Notes: a model not told the origin generated them from the sequence alone. A DNA stretch of 64,000 nt from Salinivirgaceae bacterium (GCA_017645945.1 JAGCNL010000016.1:124001-188000); one strand, 5' to 3'; counted from the stretch's first letter, positions 54,489-63,328 are shown. Translations and numbers: made by a program.

Positions 54489-56315
54489 ATGGGCATCAAA
54501 TTTCTGTTCAGACTAAAGGAGCGCTTTTTCAAGTATTACTTTATTGTACAGGACATCCTGCTGAAGTTTTTCAGTTTGGTTTCCACGGTGTGCAATTTTG
54601 TGATACTGGTCTGCAGTCTTTTGTTTGCCACTCTGCTCATTGCGCGGCTCGGCTTCTACCACCACCAAATTGTGCAGGACAACGTTGAGTCGCTTATCAG
54701 TAAGATATTCATTGTCACCTATATAGCCAAATATGTACACGACATTTACATATTTGTGAGCCGCAAGGTTTTTCCCCGCTTGATTGACTGGCTGATATTT
54801 CTGGTCTGCACGGTTGTGTTTGTGCCCAATTCGCACGCTTTCGCAACTGATTTTGTCGGAAGTTCGATACTGGCCACGTTCCCTGCGGTGGCAGCAGCCA
54901 TGGGGCTTATTCTTGTGGCTGATTTCTACAAGGTGGCAAAGGTCATCACATCGATGAAAATGTCGCCGCCGCTGCTTTTCGCGTTCAGTTTCATTGTGAT
55001 GATTTTTGTGGGTTCGGGCTTGCTGATGCTACCCAATGTCCACATTGGCAAGATTAGTTATTTCGAGGCTCTATTCACTTCAGCGAGCGCCATCTGCGTG
55101 TCAGGATTGTCGATTATCGATTTGACTGAGATGCTGACATTTAAGGGCAATTTCATTCTGCTTTTCCTATTCCAGATTGGAGGTTTGGGCGTGATGGGTT
55201 TTACAGGCTTGTTCGCATTTGCGTTCACTGGCACCGTCTCGTTCAAAGACCGTATCTTGCTCAAAGACATATTTTCGTCCGACACAATGGGCGACATCTT
55301 CTCGTTTTTGGCAAAAATGCTGTCAATCACGCTGTTGTTTGAGTCTATAGGAGCGGTGGCCATCTATTTGAGCATTGCCGACATCGATATTCAGGACCCG
55401 ATATTCTTTTCGATATTCCACTCGGTTTCAGCGTTTTGCAATTGCGGAATATCAACCTTGCCCGACGGATTCGCCAATCCGTTGGTTGCCGACAACAACA
55501 CATTGCTGATGATTATCGCCATTCTCACATCGCTTGGCGGAATCGGCTTTCCTGTGCTGATTGCACTTTATTCGACAATTCGCAATAAAACGGCGCATCT
55601 GCTTGGTATTCAAGTTGACCGCCGCAGCACGCTGAGCCACGTGGGGGCCGATATGGCTACTCATATTGTCATCATCGCCACTTTGGGTATTCTTGTGCTT
55701 GGCACGTTGGGCTATTATTTCCTGGAACTCGGCAACACCTTGGCCGACGACACAATTGGCTCGCGGTGGGTGAAATCGTTCTTCTGCTGCGCCACTGCCC
55801 GCACTGCTGGATTCAACGTGTCCGATATCAGTTGCTGGAGCAATGCCACAATGGCCTTCATTATGGGTATCATGTGGGTTGGAGCCTCGCCAGGCTCGAC
55901 GGGAGGCGGCATAAAAACAACAACTTTTGCTTTGCTGCTCTGCTCGATAGTTAGTTTTATCCGCGGCAACCGCTACATTGAAATAGGCTACCATCGTATT
56001 GGTTTTGAGACAATTTCACGTGTCTTGGTGCTGATTTCAATGTCGCTGATAATAATTTTCACTGCATTCATTCTGTTTGCTGTTTTTGAACCCGACAAGA
56101 ATCCGCTGCGCCTGTTCTTCGACACGGTGTCGATGTATAGCACCACAGGATTGTCGATGACAGGAACGGACACTCTGTCGCTGCCGTCGAAGGTGCTTAC
56201 CATGGTGATGATGTTCCTTGGCCGTGTGGGTCCGCTCACGCTGCTGTCGGGACTCTTTGTGTCGCGCAAGACCAAATATGCGAAGTATCCATATAAGAAT
56301 CTTACTATCAACTAA
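54489..56315 (+). CDS. trkH: TrkH/KtrB-family potassium transporter subunit
   Basis: The inner-membrane potassium-translocating subunit, 608 aa. It has four pore-like repeats, with filter regions at about 190-205 (SASAICVSGL), 300-330 (SVSAFCNCGIST), 435-465 (CATARTAGFN) and 555-575 (MYSTTGLSMTG). The segment GASPGSTGGGIKTTTF is the TrkH signature loop. The extra N-terminal helices (first 150 residues) are common in Bacteroidetes copies. The regulatory partner trkA follows 23 nt downstream. Confidence 0.93.
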   Translation: MGIKFLFRLKERFFKYYFIVQDILLKFFSLVSTVCNFVILVCSLLFATLLIARLGFYHHQIVQDNVESLISKIFIVTYIAKYVHDIYIFVSRKVFPRLIDWLIFLVCTVVFVPNSHAFATDFVGSSILATFPAVAAAMGLILVADFYKVAKVITSMKMSPPLLFAFSFIVMIFVGSGLLMLPNVHIGKISYFEALFTSASAICVSGLSIIDLTEMLTFKGNFILLFLFQIGGLGVMGFTGLFAFAFTGTVSFKDRILLKDIFSSDTMGDIFSFLAKMLSITLLFESIGAVAIYLSIADIDIQDPIFFSIFHSVSAFCNCGISTLPDGFANPLVADNNTLLMIIAILTSLGGIGFPVLIALYSTIRNKTAHLLGIQVDRRSTLSHVGADMATHIVIIATLGILVLGTLGYYFLELGNTLADDTIGSRWVKSFFCCATARTAGFNVSDISCWSNATMAFIMGIMWVGASPGSTGGGIKTTTFALLLCSIVSFIRGNRYIEIGYHRIGFETISRVLVLISMSLIIIFTAFILFAVFEPDKNPLRLFFDTVSMYSTTGLSMTGTDTLSLPSKVLTMVMMFLGRVGPLTLLSGLFVSRKTKYAKYPYKNLTIN

Positions 56316-56338
56316 TTAGAAACTAAAACAAACGAGAT

Positions 56339-57016
56339 ATGAAGTTTATTGTTATTGGCTTGGGTTATTTCGGTTCGACGCTGGCCATCAGCTTGACCGA
56401 ACAAGGGCACGAGGTGATTGGCATCGACAACAAGTTTGAGCGCGTCGATGAGCTTAAAAACCAGATTGGCAACGTGATGGAGATGGACACCACCAACGAG
56501 AACGCCGTGAAAACGCTGCCGCTCAACGATACCGATGCTGTGATTGTGGCAATCGGAGAGGATGTGGGCTCGTCGATTCTGACGTTGTCTATCTTGAAGA
56601 AACTGAACGCCAACAACATTATCGGCCGTATTATCAGCCCGATGCACAAGAGCATTCTGAACCAGATCGGAATTGAGAACACCGTGCACCCGGAGTCTGA
56701 GACGGCAATCGCCATCAGTTTGCAGTTGCAGGTGAAGAACGCTCTGAAAATCACAGAGATAGATGCTAATAATGTGATTGTGGAGTTCAAGGTTCCGCAG
56801 AAATATGTATCGCACACGCTTGAAACGGCCAATCTGGAATCACGGTTTAAGCTTAAAACTGTGGCTATCAAATCGATAGGAAAGAAGGGCCTTATTCCGC
56901 GCGAGCAAACAATCACAACGCTTTCTCCTGATAACAACTACATTTTCAAGGAGGATGACGTGATTATTGTAGCCGGTCTGCTCGACAATATGAAGAAGTT
57001 TGCGGCGGAGCAATAG
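56339..57016 (+). CDS. trkA: TrkA/KtrA-type potassium uptake regulatory subunit
   Basis: A cytoplasmic ring-forming protein that binds nucleotides and gates TrkH. The N-terminal RCK-N Rossmann domain begins with VIGLGYFGSTLAISLTEQGH and continues with VIGIDNK, then the nucleotide-adenine contact Asp. A C-terminal RCK-C domain (about 140-225) follows. At 225 aa it is the short KtrA-like single-unit form rather than the doubled TrkA of E. coli. Confidence 0.93.
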   Translation: MKFIVIGLGYFGSTLAISLTEQGHEVIGIDNKFERVDELKNQIGNVMEMDTTNENAVKTLPLNDTDAVIVAIGEDVGSSILTLSILKKLNANNIIGRIISPMHKSILNQIGIENTVHPESETAIAISLQLQVKNALKITEIDANNVIVEFKVPQKYVSHTLETANLESRFKLKTVAIKSIGKKGLIPREQTITTLSPDNNYIFKEDDVIIVAGLLDNMKKFAAEQ

Positions 57017-57059
57017 GAGTTGATTATTGATATTGTTAAAAACATAAAACTATTTGATT

Positions 57060-57515
57060 ATGAGCTTGTATGAAAAAGTCGAAAACGACATAAAAGCCGC
57101 AATGCTGGCTAAAGAGAAAGAGAAACTTGAGGCTTTGAGAGCCATCAAAGCCGCGTTCCTGCTGGCTAAAACCGAGAAGGGCGCATCGGAAACCCTTTCG
57201 GAAGACACCGAACTGAAGGTGATTCAGAAACTTGTGAAACAGCGTAAGGAGTCGGCTGAATTGTATCGCAATGGTGGTCGTAACGAGTTGGCCGACAGCG
57301 AGATGTTTCAAGCTGAAGTTATCTCGCAGTATCTGCCTGCACAGTTGAGCGAGGCTGAAATTGAGGCTGAAGTTCGCAAGATTGTTGAGGCTGTTGGAGC
57401 CAAGGGTCCGCAGGATATGGGCAAGGTGATGGGCACCGCCAACAAGCAGTTGAGCGGCAAGGCCGAAAGCCGTGTCATCGCACAGAAAGTGAAAGATATC
57501 CTTGCATCGTTGTAA
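57060..57515 (+). CDS. GatB/YqeY-domain protein
   Basis: Small 151-aa protein with the YqeY fold: KAAMLAKEKEKLEALRAIKAAF at the N-terminus, VIQKLVKQRKESAELYRNGGR, and the C-terminal GatB-like tail EVRKIVEAVGAKGPQDMGKVMG. YqeY-type domains occur at the tRNA-binding end of GatB, where they help position tRNA for amidation. The free-standing protein has no defined role. The ATG at 57060 is preferred; one at 57054 is also possible. A terminator follows. Confidence 0.9.
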   Translation: MSLYEKVENDIKAAMLAKEKEKLEALRAIKAAFLLAKTEKGASETLSEDTELKVIQKLVKQRKESAELYRNGGRNELADSEMFQAEVISQYLPAQLSEAEIEAEVRKIVEAVGAKGPQDMGKVMGTANKQLSGKAESRVIAQKVKDILASL

Positions 57516-57524
57516 ATTATTATG

Positions 57525-57559
57525 GGAGTGCGTCTTAACGGCGCATTCCGCTTTTCTTT
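57525..57559 (+). terminator. Terminator after the YqeY gene
   Basis: GGAGTGCG (57525-57532) pairs with CGCATTCC (57542-57549) with one G-T pair, then a CTTTTCTTT run. The next gene starts 6 nt later. Confidence 0.65.
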
Positions 57560-57564
57560 AGAAT

Positions 57565-58368
57565 ATGAAATTATCGCTCAAACGCCCAATTGTCTTTTTC
57601 GATTTGGAGACAACCGGCATCAACATCGTAACCGACCGAATCGTTGAAATATCGTATCTTAAGGTTTGGCCCGATGGCCGTGAGGAGCAGAAAGCCTACC
57701 GCATCAACCCCGAAATGCACATTCCGGAGGAGGCTACGGCCGTGCACCACATCACCGACGATGACGTGAAGAACGAACAAACTTTCAAACAGTTTGCCAA
57801 GCAGTTCGCTCAAATCATTCAAGGTTGCGATTTGGCTGGGTTCAACAGCAACAAGTTCGATATTCCGCTGCTTGCGGAGGAGTTTGAGCGCGTGGGCGTT
57901 GATTTCGATTTCAGCCACTGCCGTTTCATCGATGTGCAGGTCATCTTCCACAAGATGGAGCGCCGGACGTTGAGCGCGGCTTATAAGTTCTACTGCCACA
58001 AGGAGTTGGAAGGCGCTCACGGTGCCGCCGCCGACACTCGCGCAACTTACGATGTTCTAATGGCGCAACTCGACCATTATCAGGGAGTTGAGTACGAAGA
58101 CCAGTCGGGCAAAAAGTCTTTCCCAATTGTGAATGATATTGATGCTCTGTCAGAATTCTCGGCGCAGAAACGCAGTGCGGATTTTGCCAATCATCTGGTT
58201 TACAACGATAAAGATGAGATGGTTTTCAACTTTGGCAAATACAAAAACCAGCCTGTTAAAGATGTTTTCCGTCGTGACCCTGGCTACTACAACTGGATTT
58301 TGAATGCCGAATTTCCGCTCTACACTAAACGTGTGCTGACGCAGGTTAAATTGAGTATGGGTAAATAA
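57565..58368 (+). CDS. DnaQ-like 3'-5' exonuclease
   Basis: DEDDh-family exonuclease of 267 aa. The catalytic set is Asp13 and Glu15 (FDLETTG), Asp99 (NKFDIPLL), and His152 with Asp157 (HGAAADTRA). The last 70 residues (FNFGKYKNQPVKDVFRRDPGYYNWIL) form the small conserved domain found in Bacteroidetes exonucleases of this type. It is probably for DNA repair or RNA turnover rather than the replicative epsilon subunit. The FAH-family gene follows 9 nt downstream. Confidence 0.9.
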   Translation: MKLSLKRPIVFFDLETTGINIVTDRIVEISYLKVWPDGREEQKAYRINPEMHIPEEATAVHHITDDDVKNEQTFKQFAKQFAQIIQGCDLAGFNSNKFDIPLLAEEFERVGVDFDFSHCRFIDVQVIFHKMERRTLSAAYKFYCHKELEGAHGAAADTRATYDVLMAQLDHYQGVEYEDQSGKKSFPIVNDIDALSEFSAQKRSADFANHLVYNDKDEMVFNFGKYKNQPVKDVFRRDPGYYNWILNAEFPLYTKRVLTQVKLSMGK

Positions 58369-58377
58369 CTGGTTGAT

Positions 58378-58989
58378 ATGAAGATACTTGGCGTTGGAAT
58401 GAATTATCGGAAGCACGCGGCCGAGCTTGGTCACAACGTGCCCACCGAACCTGTCCTTTTTCTGATGCCTGAAACGGCACTGATTACACGCAATCTGCCG
58501 TTTTTCTATCCCGATTTCTCGAACGAGATTCATCACGAGGTTGAACTTGTATTGAAAATCAATCGTTTGGGCAAGAATATCCCCGAAAAATTTGCCAACC
58601 GCTACTACGATGAGATTGGCGTCGGTATTGACTTCACGGCGCGCGACCTTCAGCGCAAGGCTGCTGCAGCAGGTCTGCCGTGGACCATCAGCAAAGGTTT
58701 TGACGGTGCCGCGCCCGTCGGAAATTTTGTGAGCAAGGCTGAGCTGGGCGATTTGAACAACATCGGTTTCTCGCTCGAGCGTAACGGCGAGGTGGTTCAG
58801 CAGGGCAACAGCGCTGATATGATTTTCTCGTTCGATGCCATAATTGCTTATGCTTCAAAGTTTTTCACGCTGAAAATCGGTGATTTGATTTTCACTGGCA
58901 CTCCCGTTGGTGTTGGGCCTGTTCAGATTGGCGATAACCTTGTGGCTAAAATCGGCGACCGCGAACTGCTGAATGTCAAAGTGAAGTAA
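58378..58989 (+). CDS. Fumarylacetoacetate hydrolase (FAH) family protein
   Basis: The 203-aa protein holds the full FAH catalytic fold. Metal ligands are in HHEVELVLKI (the E-x-E pair) and GIDFTARDLQ (Asp). FAH folds hydrolyse C-C bonds or decarboxylate 2-oxo acids. Short members in Bacteria are often acylpyruvate hydrolases or oxaloacetate decarboxylases; the substrate cannot be read here. It shares an operon with the exonuclease and converges on the RelA/SpoT gene across 27 bases. Confidence 0.88.
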   Translation: MKILGVGMNYRKHAAELGHNVPTEPVLFLMPETALITRNLPFFYPDFSNEIHHEVELVLKINRLGKNIPEKFANRYYDEIGVGIDFTARDLQRKAAAAGLPWTISKGFDGAAPVGNFVSKAELGDLNNIGFSLERNGEVVQQGNSADMIFSFDAIIAYASKFFTLKIGDLIFTGTPVGVGPVQIGDNLVAKIGDRELLNVKVK

Positions 58990-59016
58990 TCTCGGGCGTT
59001 TCGTCAACGTTCGCCG

Positions 59017-61191
59017 CTATCTTTCAGCTCTTTCAGCACGAATCACATCTTTAATCTTGCCGAGGTTCAGCAGCAGTGCGTCGAGTTGAGCTGTGCTGCC
59101 CACAAAAACTGATATGTAGGCCTTGAAAATGCCGTCCTTCGAATTCACTTTTAGTGAGCGGAGGCTCGATGTCTCGCTTTTCGCAATCACTTCGGTGATG
59201 TGGTTCACAACTCCCAGTTTGTCGATGCCCGTGACTATGATGTCGGCGTTGAAGACCGACTGCCGCTCAGTGTCGTTCCAGCGAGCTTTGATGATGCGGT
59301 AAGGGTATCGCGCAAGCAGGTCTTTGGCATTTGGGCAGCCTTGGCGGTGAATCTGAATGCCGCGGTCTACGGTCACAAATCCGAAAATCTTATCGCCTTG
59401 AATGGGGTGGCAGCATTGCGCCAGCTTGTAGTCAACGTTCACGAGGTCGCGGCCGATGATGAGCGCGTCGTCAGCGTCTTCGAATGTGGCAGTGTACTCG
59501 CCGTTGCTCTCGGGCGTTTCGGTCGGGTGGTTGTCTGGCTCTGACTTCAGCGTCTGCAGAAAATCGCGCACAGCGTGAAGGTCAATCTTATCGTCGGCAA
59601 TGGCCTGATAGAAGTCTAGTGCGTGGCTGAAGCGGAAATGTTCCGTCATTTGCAGGATTATCTGGTCGTTGAAGTCGAGTTTGAGCTGCGCCACCTTGCG
59701 CTCGAGCATTTCGCGGCCCATTTCAGCGTGCTTGAACGTCTCTTCGTTGATGGCGCGGCGTATGCGGGCCTTGATTCGAGGACTGACGGCAATGCTGAGC
59801 CACTCAAGGTTCGGCCGTTGGTTTTTCGATGTCAGAACTTCAACCGTGTCGCCGTTGTTGAGCTGATATTTTATCGGCACAATCTTGCCGTTGATGCGCG
59901 CACCTGTGCAGGTGTTGCCCAGATTGCTGTGGATTGAGTAGGCAAAGTCGAGTATTGTGGCGCCCTGACGCAGTTTGATGATGTCGCCCTGCGGAGTGAA
60001 GGCGAAGATGTTGGTAGCCTTTGGTTGCAGGCTTTTGTCGCCGATTTCGCTGTCGAACGAGCCGCTGTCTTTGCGCTCAAGCACATCGCGGATGCTACCC
60101 AGCCACTGGTCGTGCGACTCATCCTTGCCCGATTCCTTGTATTTCCAGTGCGCCGCGTTGCCCTTTTCGGCCACTTCGTCCATTCGGCGCGTGCGAATCT
60201 GCACTTCAACCCAGTGCCCGTCGGGGCCCATAACCGTTGTGTGCAGTGACTCGTAGCCGCTTGCCCGCGGTGTTGAAATCCAGTCGCGTAAACGGGTGGG
60301 GTTGGGTTGGTAAATATTTGTTATTATGCTATATACGTTCCAACAGGCCTCTTTCTCGCGATCGGCTGGCACGCCGTCCAGAATGATGCGGATGGCGAAC
60401 AGGTCGTAAATTTCAGAAATATCGACGCCCTGCTTCTTGATTTTGCCATAAATCGAGTTCACCGATTTGGGCCGGCCTTTGATTTCGTAGGTGTAACCGC
60501 GGCCGCGCAACGACTCGTCAAGTGCCTCACTCACAGTCTGTTTGAATCGGCTGATATACTCCTCGCGGCGGCTTTTTGTCTCGTTCAGTGTGCGCGCGAT
60601 GTTGTAGTAGGTTTCCGGCTCGATGATTTTCAGAGAGATGTCTTCCAGCTCGGTTTTGATGTGGTAGAGCCCCAGCCTGTGGGCAATGGGGGCATACAGG
60701 ATGCGTGCCGTCTGCGCTATTTTCATCTGGCGTTCAGGCTGATAGAGCTTTATCTGACGGATTTTGTCGAGCGTGTCGGCCAGCTTGAGCAGAATCACGC
60801 GCACGTCTTTGGTGATGGTCAGCACCAGCGATATGTAGTTCCCGCTGTTGAGTTGCAGTTTCTCTTTTTGCAGATGGCTGATTTTCAGCATTTCGTTGAT
60901 GATGAACAGCACTTGCGGCCCAAAGTCGCGCTCAATGCGGCGGCTCACGTCGTTGTCGGCAGTAAGCGTCTCGTGCAGCAGAGCGGCAATAATGGAAACG
61001 TTGCTCAAACTGATTTCTTCGGCAACAATCAGCGCCACCCGCAGAGCGTGGGTGTAGGCTGGTTCGCCCGTTTCGCGTGCTACGCCCGACAACCGCTCGC
61101 GGGCAAAATCGCAAGCGCGGCGCACCGTAGCACCAGCGTCAGCATTCTGCCGGCTAATCAGTTCAATCAGTTGTTGCTCGAGATTTTCCAT
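59017..61191 (-). CDS. RelA/SpoT homologue, (p)ppGpp synthetase with eroded hydrolase site
   Basis: Long RSH protein of 724 aa with an N-terminal HD region (about 20-175), synthetase domain (about 225-340; SIYGKIKKQGVDISEIYDL, EKGNAAHWKYKE), TGS (about 388-450; FTPQGDIIKLRQGATILDFA), helical and zinc-finger-like regions (YKLAQCCHPIQGDKIFGF), and a C-terminal ACT (about 645-720). The HD site reads LLHETLTADN where bifunctional Rel has LLHDVVEDT: Asp becomes Glu and the ED pair is lost. His48 and Asp139 remain. Hydrolase activity is probably weak or absent, so a second RSH is expected elsewhere. An inverted repeat lies upstream. Confidence 0.9.
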   Translation of the reverse strand: MENLEQQLIELISRQNADAGATVRRACDFARERLSGVARETGEPAYTHALRVALIVAEEISLSNVSIIAALLHETLTADNDVSRRIERDFGPQVLFIINEMLKISHLQKEKLQLNSGNYISLVLTITKDVRVILLKLADTLDKIRQIKLYQPERQMKIAQTARILYAPIAHRLGLYHIKTELEDISLKIIEPETYYNIARTLNETKSRREEYISRFKQTVSEALDESLRGRGYTYEIKGRPKSVNSIYGKIKKQGVDISEIYDLFAIRIILDGVPADREKEACWNVYSIITNIYQPNPTRLRDWISTPRASGYESLHTTVMGPDGHWVEVQIRTRRMDEVAEKGNAAHWKYKESGKDESHDQWLGSIRDVLERKDSGSFDSEIGDKSLQPKATNIFAFTPQGDIIKLRQGATILDFAYSIHSNLGNTCTGARINGKIVPIKYQLNNGDTVEVLTSKNQRPNLEWLSIAVSPRIKARIRRAINEETFKHAEMGREMLERKVAQLKLDFNDQIILQMTEHFRFSHALDFYQAIADDKIDLHAVRDFLQTLKSEPDNHPTETPESNGEYTATFEDADDALIIGRDLVNVDYKLAQCCHPIQGDKIFGFVTVDRGIQIHRQGCPNAKDLLARYPYRIIKARWNDTERQSVFNADIIVTGIDKLGVVNHITEVIAKSETSSLRSLKVNSKDGIFKAYISVFVGSTAQLDALLLNLGKIKDVIRAERAER

Positions 61192-61250
61192 AACTCAACG
61201 TAAACTGAAAACGTAAACGTAAAAATCAGTCAAACAATAGTTGATTATCT

Positions 61251-61314
61251 CTAACCGATTGTATCCGATTCAAACAGAAAAAGTTATCGGCAAGAATCGG
61301 GTTGAATCGGTTAG
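61251..61314. repeat. 21-nt inverted repeat upstream of the RSH gene
   Basis: CTAACCGATTGTATCCGATT (61251-61270) pairs with AATCGGGTTGAATCGGTTAG (61295-61314), with three mismatches over 21 nt and a 22-nt loop. It may be an operator or a 5' leader hairpin of the leftward RSH gene. Confidence 0.5.
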
Positions 61315-61402
61315 TGCCATTCAATCCTTCGGTAAACGTACAAAAAAAGCACCGAAGTTCGAACTCCAGTGCTTCTATACAGGTTTTTACGTTTATCGCT
61401 TA
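61285..61402. repeat. FISUMP-flanking non-coding repeat, copy 1
   Basis: Shares, in order, ATCGGCAAGAATCGG, TCCTTCG, AAAAAAAGCACCGAAG, GTGCTTCT and TTTTTACGTTTATCGCTTAT with copy 2 at 63185. The GCACCGAAG/GTGC part forms a hairpin with a T tract on the minus strand, yet no leftward gene ends here. Confidence 0.7.
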
Positions 61403-61495
61403 TTATCGCTGTTTGGTTTTGTCGATTTATATTATGTTTGTGTGTACGGTAAAAACCGTATGTATATGCTTCGTTTAACAATTAATCGTTTGATT

Positions 61496-62266
61496 ATGAA
61501 TAAAAAACTCTTTCTAACAATGACGTTGCTTGCAACAGCGGCAACAGTGTTTGTGGCTTGTGGTGACAAAGATGACGACAATGAGCCCGAAGTGGTTGAT
61601 TTAGGACTGCCAAGTGGCAATCTTTGGGCTACCCGCAATGTTGGTGCTGCCAAATCGTGGAACTATGGCGACTGTTACGCTTGGGGCGAAACCCAACCCA
61701 AGACCGATTACAGTTTGGAAACCTATAAATATTGCAATGGTACTGACAGCTCGCTTACAAAATATTGTAACGTTTCAAATTGTGGCAAAGATGGCTTCAC
61801 AGATGCACTTACCACACTTGAACCCGCCGACGATGTCGCCACCGCAGTGTTAGGTGCAGGCTACTCAATGCCAACCGAAGCTGATTGGAACGAACTCCTC
61901 GCCAATGTTGTTTGGAAGTGGACATCAAACTACAAGGAACATAATGTAAGCGGTTTTATTGCCTACAAGGCAAAAAGCAGTGACCACAAGGGGCTGATGA
62001 TTATTGATGATGGCGCATTATTTTCATTGTATTCTCTGTCTGATGATCATATTTTCTTCCCTTCAACTACAGAAGAAAGCATAGGGTGGGGCAATGTTAA
62101 AGCTGAAGGCCGTTATTGGTCGAGTTCAATCTTTGGACACAATCCGCTTATGGCATCGTTTTGCTACTTCGCGAACAATGTTTACGACTTTTCATCTTAC
62201 GGACCAGTTTGTGGCGGTATGTCTCGTTATGCAGGTTGCTCTGTCCGTCCGGTTAAGCGGCCATAG
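61496..62266 (+). CDS. FISUMP-domain surface lipoprotein, copy 1
   Basis: The 256-aa lipoprotein has the signal MNKKLFLTMTLLATAATVFVAC, with the lipid on the Cys. CGDKDDDNE follows, matching the acidic surface-export signal of Bacteroidetes. The body is a Fibrobacter major-paralogous-type domain: VVDLGLPSGNLWATRNVGA, AWGETQPK, GYSMPTEADWNEL, and a C-terminal RYAGCSVRPVKRP. The fold is C-type-lectin-like, as in FGE modules. I chose the ATG at 61496 over the long open frame from 61241 because it begins the lipoprotein signal and aligns with copy 2. Confidence 0.85.
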   Translation: MNKKLFLTMTLLATAATVFVACGDKDDDNEPEVVDLGLPSGNLWATRNVGAAKSWNYGDCYAWGETQPKTDYSLETYKYCNGTDSSLTKYCNVSNCGKDGFTDALTTLEPADDVATAVLGAGYSMPTEADWNELLANVVWKWTSNYKEHNVSGFIAYKAKSSDHKGLMIIDDGALFSLYSLSDDHIFFPSTTEESIGWGNVKAEGRYWSSSIFGHNPLMASFCYFANNVYDFSSYGPVCGGMSRYAGCSVRPVKRP

Positions 62267-62325
62267 AGCAACCCGAAGAACTCCGCATTTGTTATGCTTT
62301 AAATCAAACAGCATTTAGAACAATT

Positions 62326-63105
62326 ATGACTAAAAAACTTTTTCGAACAATGACGTTGCTTGCAACAGTGGCAACAATGTTTGTGGCTTGTGGTGACAAA
62401 GATGACGACAATGAGTCCGAAGTGGTTGATTTAGGACTTCCGAGTGGAAACCTATGGGCTACCTGCAATGTTGGTGCTGCCACCCCGTGGGATTTTGGCG
62501 ATTATTTTGCCTGGGGCGAAACCCAAACCAAGACCGATTTCAGTTGGGAAACCTATAAATATTGCAATGGTACTGACAGCTCGCTTACAAAATATTGTTA
62601 CGATTCAAATTGTGGAAAAGATGGCTTCACAGATGCACTTACCACGCTTGAACCCGCCGACGATGCCGCCACCACCGTGTTAGGTTCAGGCTACTCAATG
62701 CCAACCGAAGCTGATTGGAAAGAACTTCTCGACAATGTTGTTTGGGTGTGGACATCAAACTACAAAGAACATAATGTAAGCGGTTTTATTGCTTTCAAGG
62801 CAAAAAGCAGTGACGTCAAAGGATATGTGATTAATGATGATCCCCCATTATTGTCATTGTATTCTATATCTGATGAGCATATTTTCTTCCCTTCAACAAC
62901 TACAGGAAAAAACTCCTGGTCTAGCGATGATATAGTCGCAGGCCCTTATTGGTCAAATTCGATTTTAAAAAACTATCCGCTTGCCGCATCGTGTTGTTTC
63001 TTCAACTACTACTACGACATATACAGTCACCACATATACAGACCAGGTGCTGGCGGTGTTTCTCGTTATAGCGGATGCTTGATCCGTCCGGTTAAGCGCC
63101 CATAG
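62326..63105 (+). CDS. FISUMP-domain surface lipoprotein, copy 2
   Basis: The 259-aa tandem duplicate of the gene at 61496 has the same lipoprotein signal, the same CGDKDDDNE export signal, and near-identical residues 1-190. From about residue 195 the two differ strongly (TTTGKNSWSSDDIVAG and FNYYYDIYSHHIYRPGAGG here), then agree again at the end (RPVKRP). The variable part has several AAC/TAC/GAC/CAC codons. A terminator follows. Both are probably exposed ligand-binding proteins of unknown target. Confidence 0.85.
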   Translation: MTKKLFRTMTLLATVATMFVACGDKDDDNESEVVDLGLPSGNLWATCNVGAATPWDFGDYFAWGETQTKTDFSWETYKYCNGTDSSLTKYCYDSNCGKDGFTDALTTLEPADDAATTVLGSGYSMPTEADWKELLDNVVWVWTSNYKEHNVSGFIAFKAKSSDVKGYVINDDPPLLSLYSISDEHIFFPSTTTGKNSWSSDDIVAGPYWSNSILKNYPLAASCCFFNYYYDIYSHHIYRPGAGGVSRYSGCLIRPVKRP

Positions 63106-63130
63106 GGCCACATCAAACGGCAACAATATC

Positions 63131-63163
63131 AAAGCCATAGGTCACAAGCCTGTGGCTTTTTTT
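63131..63163 (+). terminator. Terminator after the FISUMP pair
   Basis: AAAGCCATAGG (63131-63141) pairs with CCTGTGGCTTT (63149-63159) with one G-T pair, then a T tract. Confidence 0.8.
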
Positions 63164-63184
63164 GTTATTGGCTAATCGGTAAAA

Positions 63185-63283
63185 ATCGGCAAGAATCGGT
63201 TGGCAGCGTATTCCTTCGTTAAAAAAAAGCACCGAAGCCGCAACCTTGGTGCTTCTTTGAGAGTTTTTACGTTTATCGCTTAT
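63185..63283. repeat. FISUMP-flanking non-coding repeat, copy 2
   Basis: Second copy of the element at 61285-61402 in the same orientation. Here the minus-strand hairpin (AGCACCAAG/CTTCGGTGCT, then eight T) is a good leftward terminator and could serve the gene ending at 63392. Confidence 0.75.
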
Positions 63284-63328
63284 TTGGCGGAGAATGGTCA
63301 AAGTTGAATTTATCGACCTCCAAAATGA

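Larger units (their letters stand above)
61192..61495. other. Intergenic region between the RSH gene and the first FISUMP gene
   Basis: Three structures are visible: a run of ACGTAAAC motifs (61197-61226), a 21-nt inverted repeat (61251-61271 with 61294-61314), and a hairpin element (61285-61402) that recurs downstream of the second FISUMP gene. No gene is seen. The plus frame is open from 61241, but its first 85 codons have no protein character. Confidence 0.55.

Noticed and set aside
60307..61203. A 298-codon open frame antisense to the RSH gene
   Set aside because: No start signal or domain; the opposite strand is a clear RelA/SpoT homologue.
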